DNA of 64,000 nucleotides from the NCBI GenBank assembly GCA_010672825.2, contig JAAHFU020000003.1:744001-808000 (forward strand), written 5' to 3'. The DNA comes from Leptolyngbya sp. SIO1E4 (GTDB lineage Bacteria; Cyanobacteriota; Cyanobacteriia; Phormidesmidales; Phormidesmidaceae). Shown here one piece after another: positions 62,732 through 64,000 of the stretch. Below the pieces are notes generated by a model that worked only from the letters and a program-made list of their open reading frames with translations, was not told the origin of the DNA and did no database searches. A program made the translations under genes and the position numbers. Position 1 is the stretch's first letter, and every line of letters starts with the position of its first letter.

Positions 62732-64000
62732 CTATTCAGCCACCGTCTCAGCCATATTGGCGCCGGTAGTGCTGGGGTCAGAGACCTCCGTCGTCGGGGC
62801 TTCTTCAAGAGCTGCTTCAGGGGCTTCTTCAGGGACTTCTTCAGAAACTTCTACTTCTAACGTCTCGGCAGCGACAGGAATCGTTTCCGTAGGCTCAGCT
62901 GCCTCAGCGTCGGGGGCTGTCCTGTTAACTTCTAAAAAGTCGGGATTGTTGAGGGTCGTCACCGTTAAAACTTGGGGGGGAGTCGCATCCGGCGGGTAGA
63001 TAAAATCTACATCCACGGTTCGCAGATCCCCCGGTGGCAACGTTAACTGGAGCAGGGTTTCGCCCTCTTGCCCTTGACGTTGCACTAGATGCACATAGCG
63101 TGACTGAGTGACCCCAAGACCATTGCTATAGCGCAATCGTACTGTCCCCCTGAAGAAAATTCGATCGCTGGGGCGACGGCGGAACCGCAGCCCAGACTCT
63201 AGGGTCTCATCTTGAAGGGGAGTTTGCAGCTTGATCGCCACTCGCTGGAAATCATCCGTATTGTTATGCAACGGCAGCAAGACCTGATAATGAACCCCAT
63301 AATTACCATGGGCACGATAGGCCGTATCGGGATATCGCACCAACATCGGGGCACTTTGAATTTGCTCAGTCCCAAAGGTGTTCTGATCAACCGTGCTAAT
63401 GACGTAGGAAAGAGAATCGCCGGGCTCTGGAATGGTGAGTTCAAACCCATCTGGTTCGTCAGCAACTCGGCTAGTCCACTGAGAGCCTTGAGCAACGCCT
63501 GCTACCCGGCCATAGAAAAATCGTTCGTTTTGGTTGCTCTTACGAAACTCTTCTGGATCCGTGGGGGCAATATCCCGAGGCCCTGCCAAATCACCATTGA
63601 CAAGCAGCGATAGCCATTCTTGCAAAGTAGGAGCCCGCTCTTGTCCATTCGTCGTTTGGGGCGCATACATTGACAGACTCGCTACGTACACGGGGCCACT
63701 ACTCGACAAATACAGCAATGCAGAGCGGCCATTGCTGGGGAGTTGGCGATTTCTAACGGTAGGGAGATTTCCAGGAGGTGCCGCAGAAGCAAGGGCCGTG
63801 TCAGTAGAATCGTTCACCGGAATTGACGGCAGCACAGAACCAGGAGGTAAGGTGGCATCAACCGAAAATGGAAGTCGCCGCAGTGGAATCGGCGCATTCA
63901 TCAATAAATAAGCCTGACGCGGAGGAATGGTTACCTGCTCAGGCCATTGAGACTGATTGCGCCCTTGCAAAATATCTGTAACGGTGCGGCTGCCAGGCCC
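62732..64000 (-). CDS. DUF3370 protein (5' end outside the window)
   Basis: At least 422 residues in an open frame that continues past base 64000, since GPGSRTVTDIL still reads in the family pattern up to the edge. Landmarks of the cyanobacterial DUF3370 family include PPRQAYLLMNAPIPLRR, NGRSALLYLSSSGPVYVASLSMYAP, RAPTLQEWLSLLVNGDLAGPRD, FFYGRVAGVAQGSQW and LPPGDLRTVDVDFIYPPD. The last 70 residues are an acidic Glu/Ala-rich tail. The function of the family is unknown; it is usually periplasmic. The start codon lies outside the window. Confidence 0.88.
   Translation of the reverse strand, partial: GPGSRTVTDILQGRNQSQWPEQVTIPPRQAYLLMNAPIPLRRLPFSVDATLPPGSVLPSIPVNDSTDTALASAAPPGNLPTVRNRQLPSNGRSALLYLSSSGPVYVASLSMYAPQTTNGQERAPTLQEWLSLLVNGDLAGPRDIAPTDPEEFRKSNQNERFFYGRVAGVAQGSQWTSRVADEPDGFELTIPEPGDSLSYVISTVDQNTFGTEQIQSAPMLVRYPDTAYRAHGNYGVHYQVLLPLHNNTDDFQRVAIKLQTPLQDETLESGLRFRRRPSDRIFFRGTVRLRYSNGLGVTQSRYVHLVQRQGQEGETLLQLTLPPGDLRTVDVDFIYPPDATPPQVLTVTTLNNPDFLEVNRTAPDAEAAEPTETIPVAAETLEVEVSEEVPEEAPEAALEEAPTTEVSDPSTTGANMAETVAE

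Overview
The window comes from a cyanobacterium. HIP1 palindromes (GCGATCGC) are scattered through it, and several families are typical of cyanobacteria: DUF3370, the short pentapeptide and NB-ARC/WD40 proteins, Uma2, NTase/HEPN pairs and SpoIIE-type phosphatases paired with STAS proteins. There are no rRNA operons, intact tRNAs or CRISPR arrays. Species cannot be named from the sequence.

Bases 1-26845 look like a genomic island. It is bounded by two copies of a ~1.4 kb direct repeat. Each copy carries an NTase gene, a broken HEPN toxin gene and, at its right end, the last ~30 bases of a tRNA-Ser. Just inside the left tRNA fragment is the N-terminal piece of a phage-type integrase, cut by an IS. 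The cargo is a matrix/exopolysaccharide cluster: a GH2 glycosidase, a REC-PAS-GAF-PP2C phosphatase, two DUF3131 proteins, an 1845-residue RTX repeat protein, a BcsC-like outer-membrane barrel, a cellulose-synthase-like glycosyltransferase and a STAS protein. The most striking gene is the glycosyltransferase (21338-23731). An RsbW-type kinase ATPase domain sits inside its catalytic domain, between the DDG and DAD motifs, and it has no PilZ domain. With the PP2C phosphatase and the STAS protein this gives a full partner-switching circuit wired into the polymer synthase.

Bases 27000-38350 hold a GTG-started NB-ARC/WD40 STAND protein, two pentapeptide-repeat proteins, two small lipoproteins, a frameshifted Cys-rich gene and an IS630 remnant. 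Bases 38450-44230 hold a DauR-like regulator overlapping a PLP aminotransferase, a transposase remnant, a second RTX protein with near-identical 456-bp repeats, and an intact MntA/HepT pair.

Bases 44300-64000 look more like ordinary chromosome: a methyltransferase, GNAT/SnoaL opposite a TetR gene with two palindromic operators, an SppA-like lipoprotein peptidase overlapping a CocE-type hydrolase, a cupin, a second PP2C/STAS module, a DUF3352 protein, a sulfotransferase, LexA with its self-cleavage residues, an ABC exporter, a secreted-looking repeat protein and a DUF3370 protein running off the right edge. Several perfect hairpin terminators separate these units.
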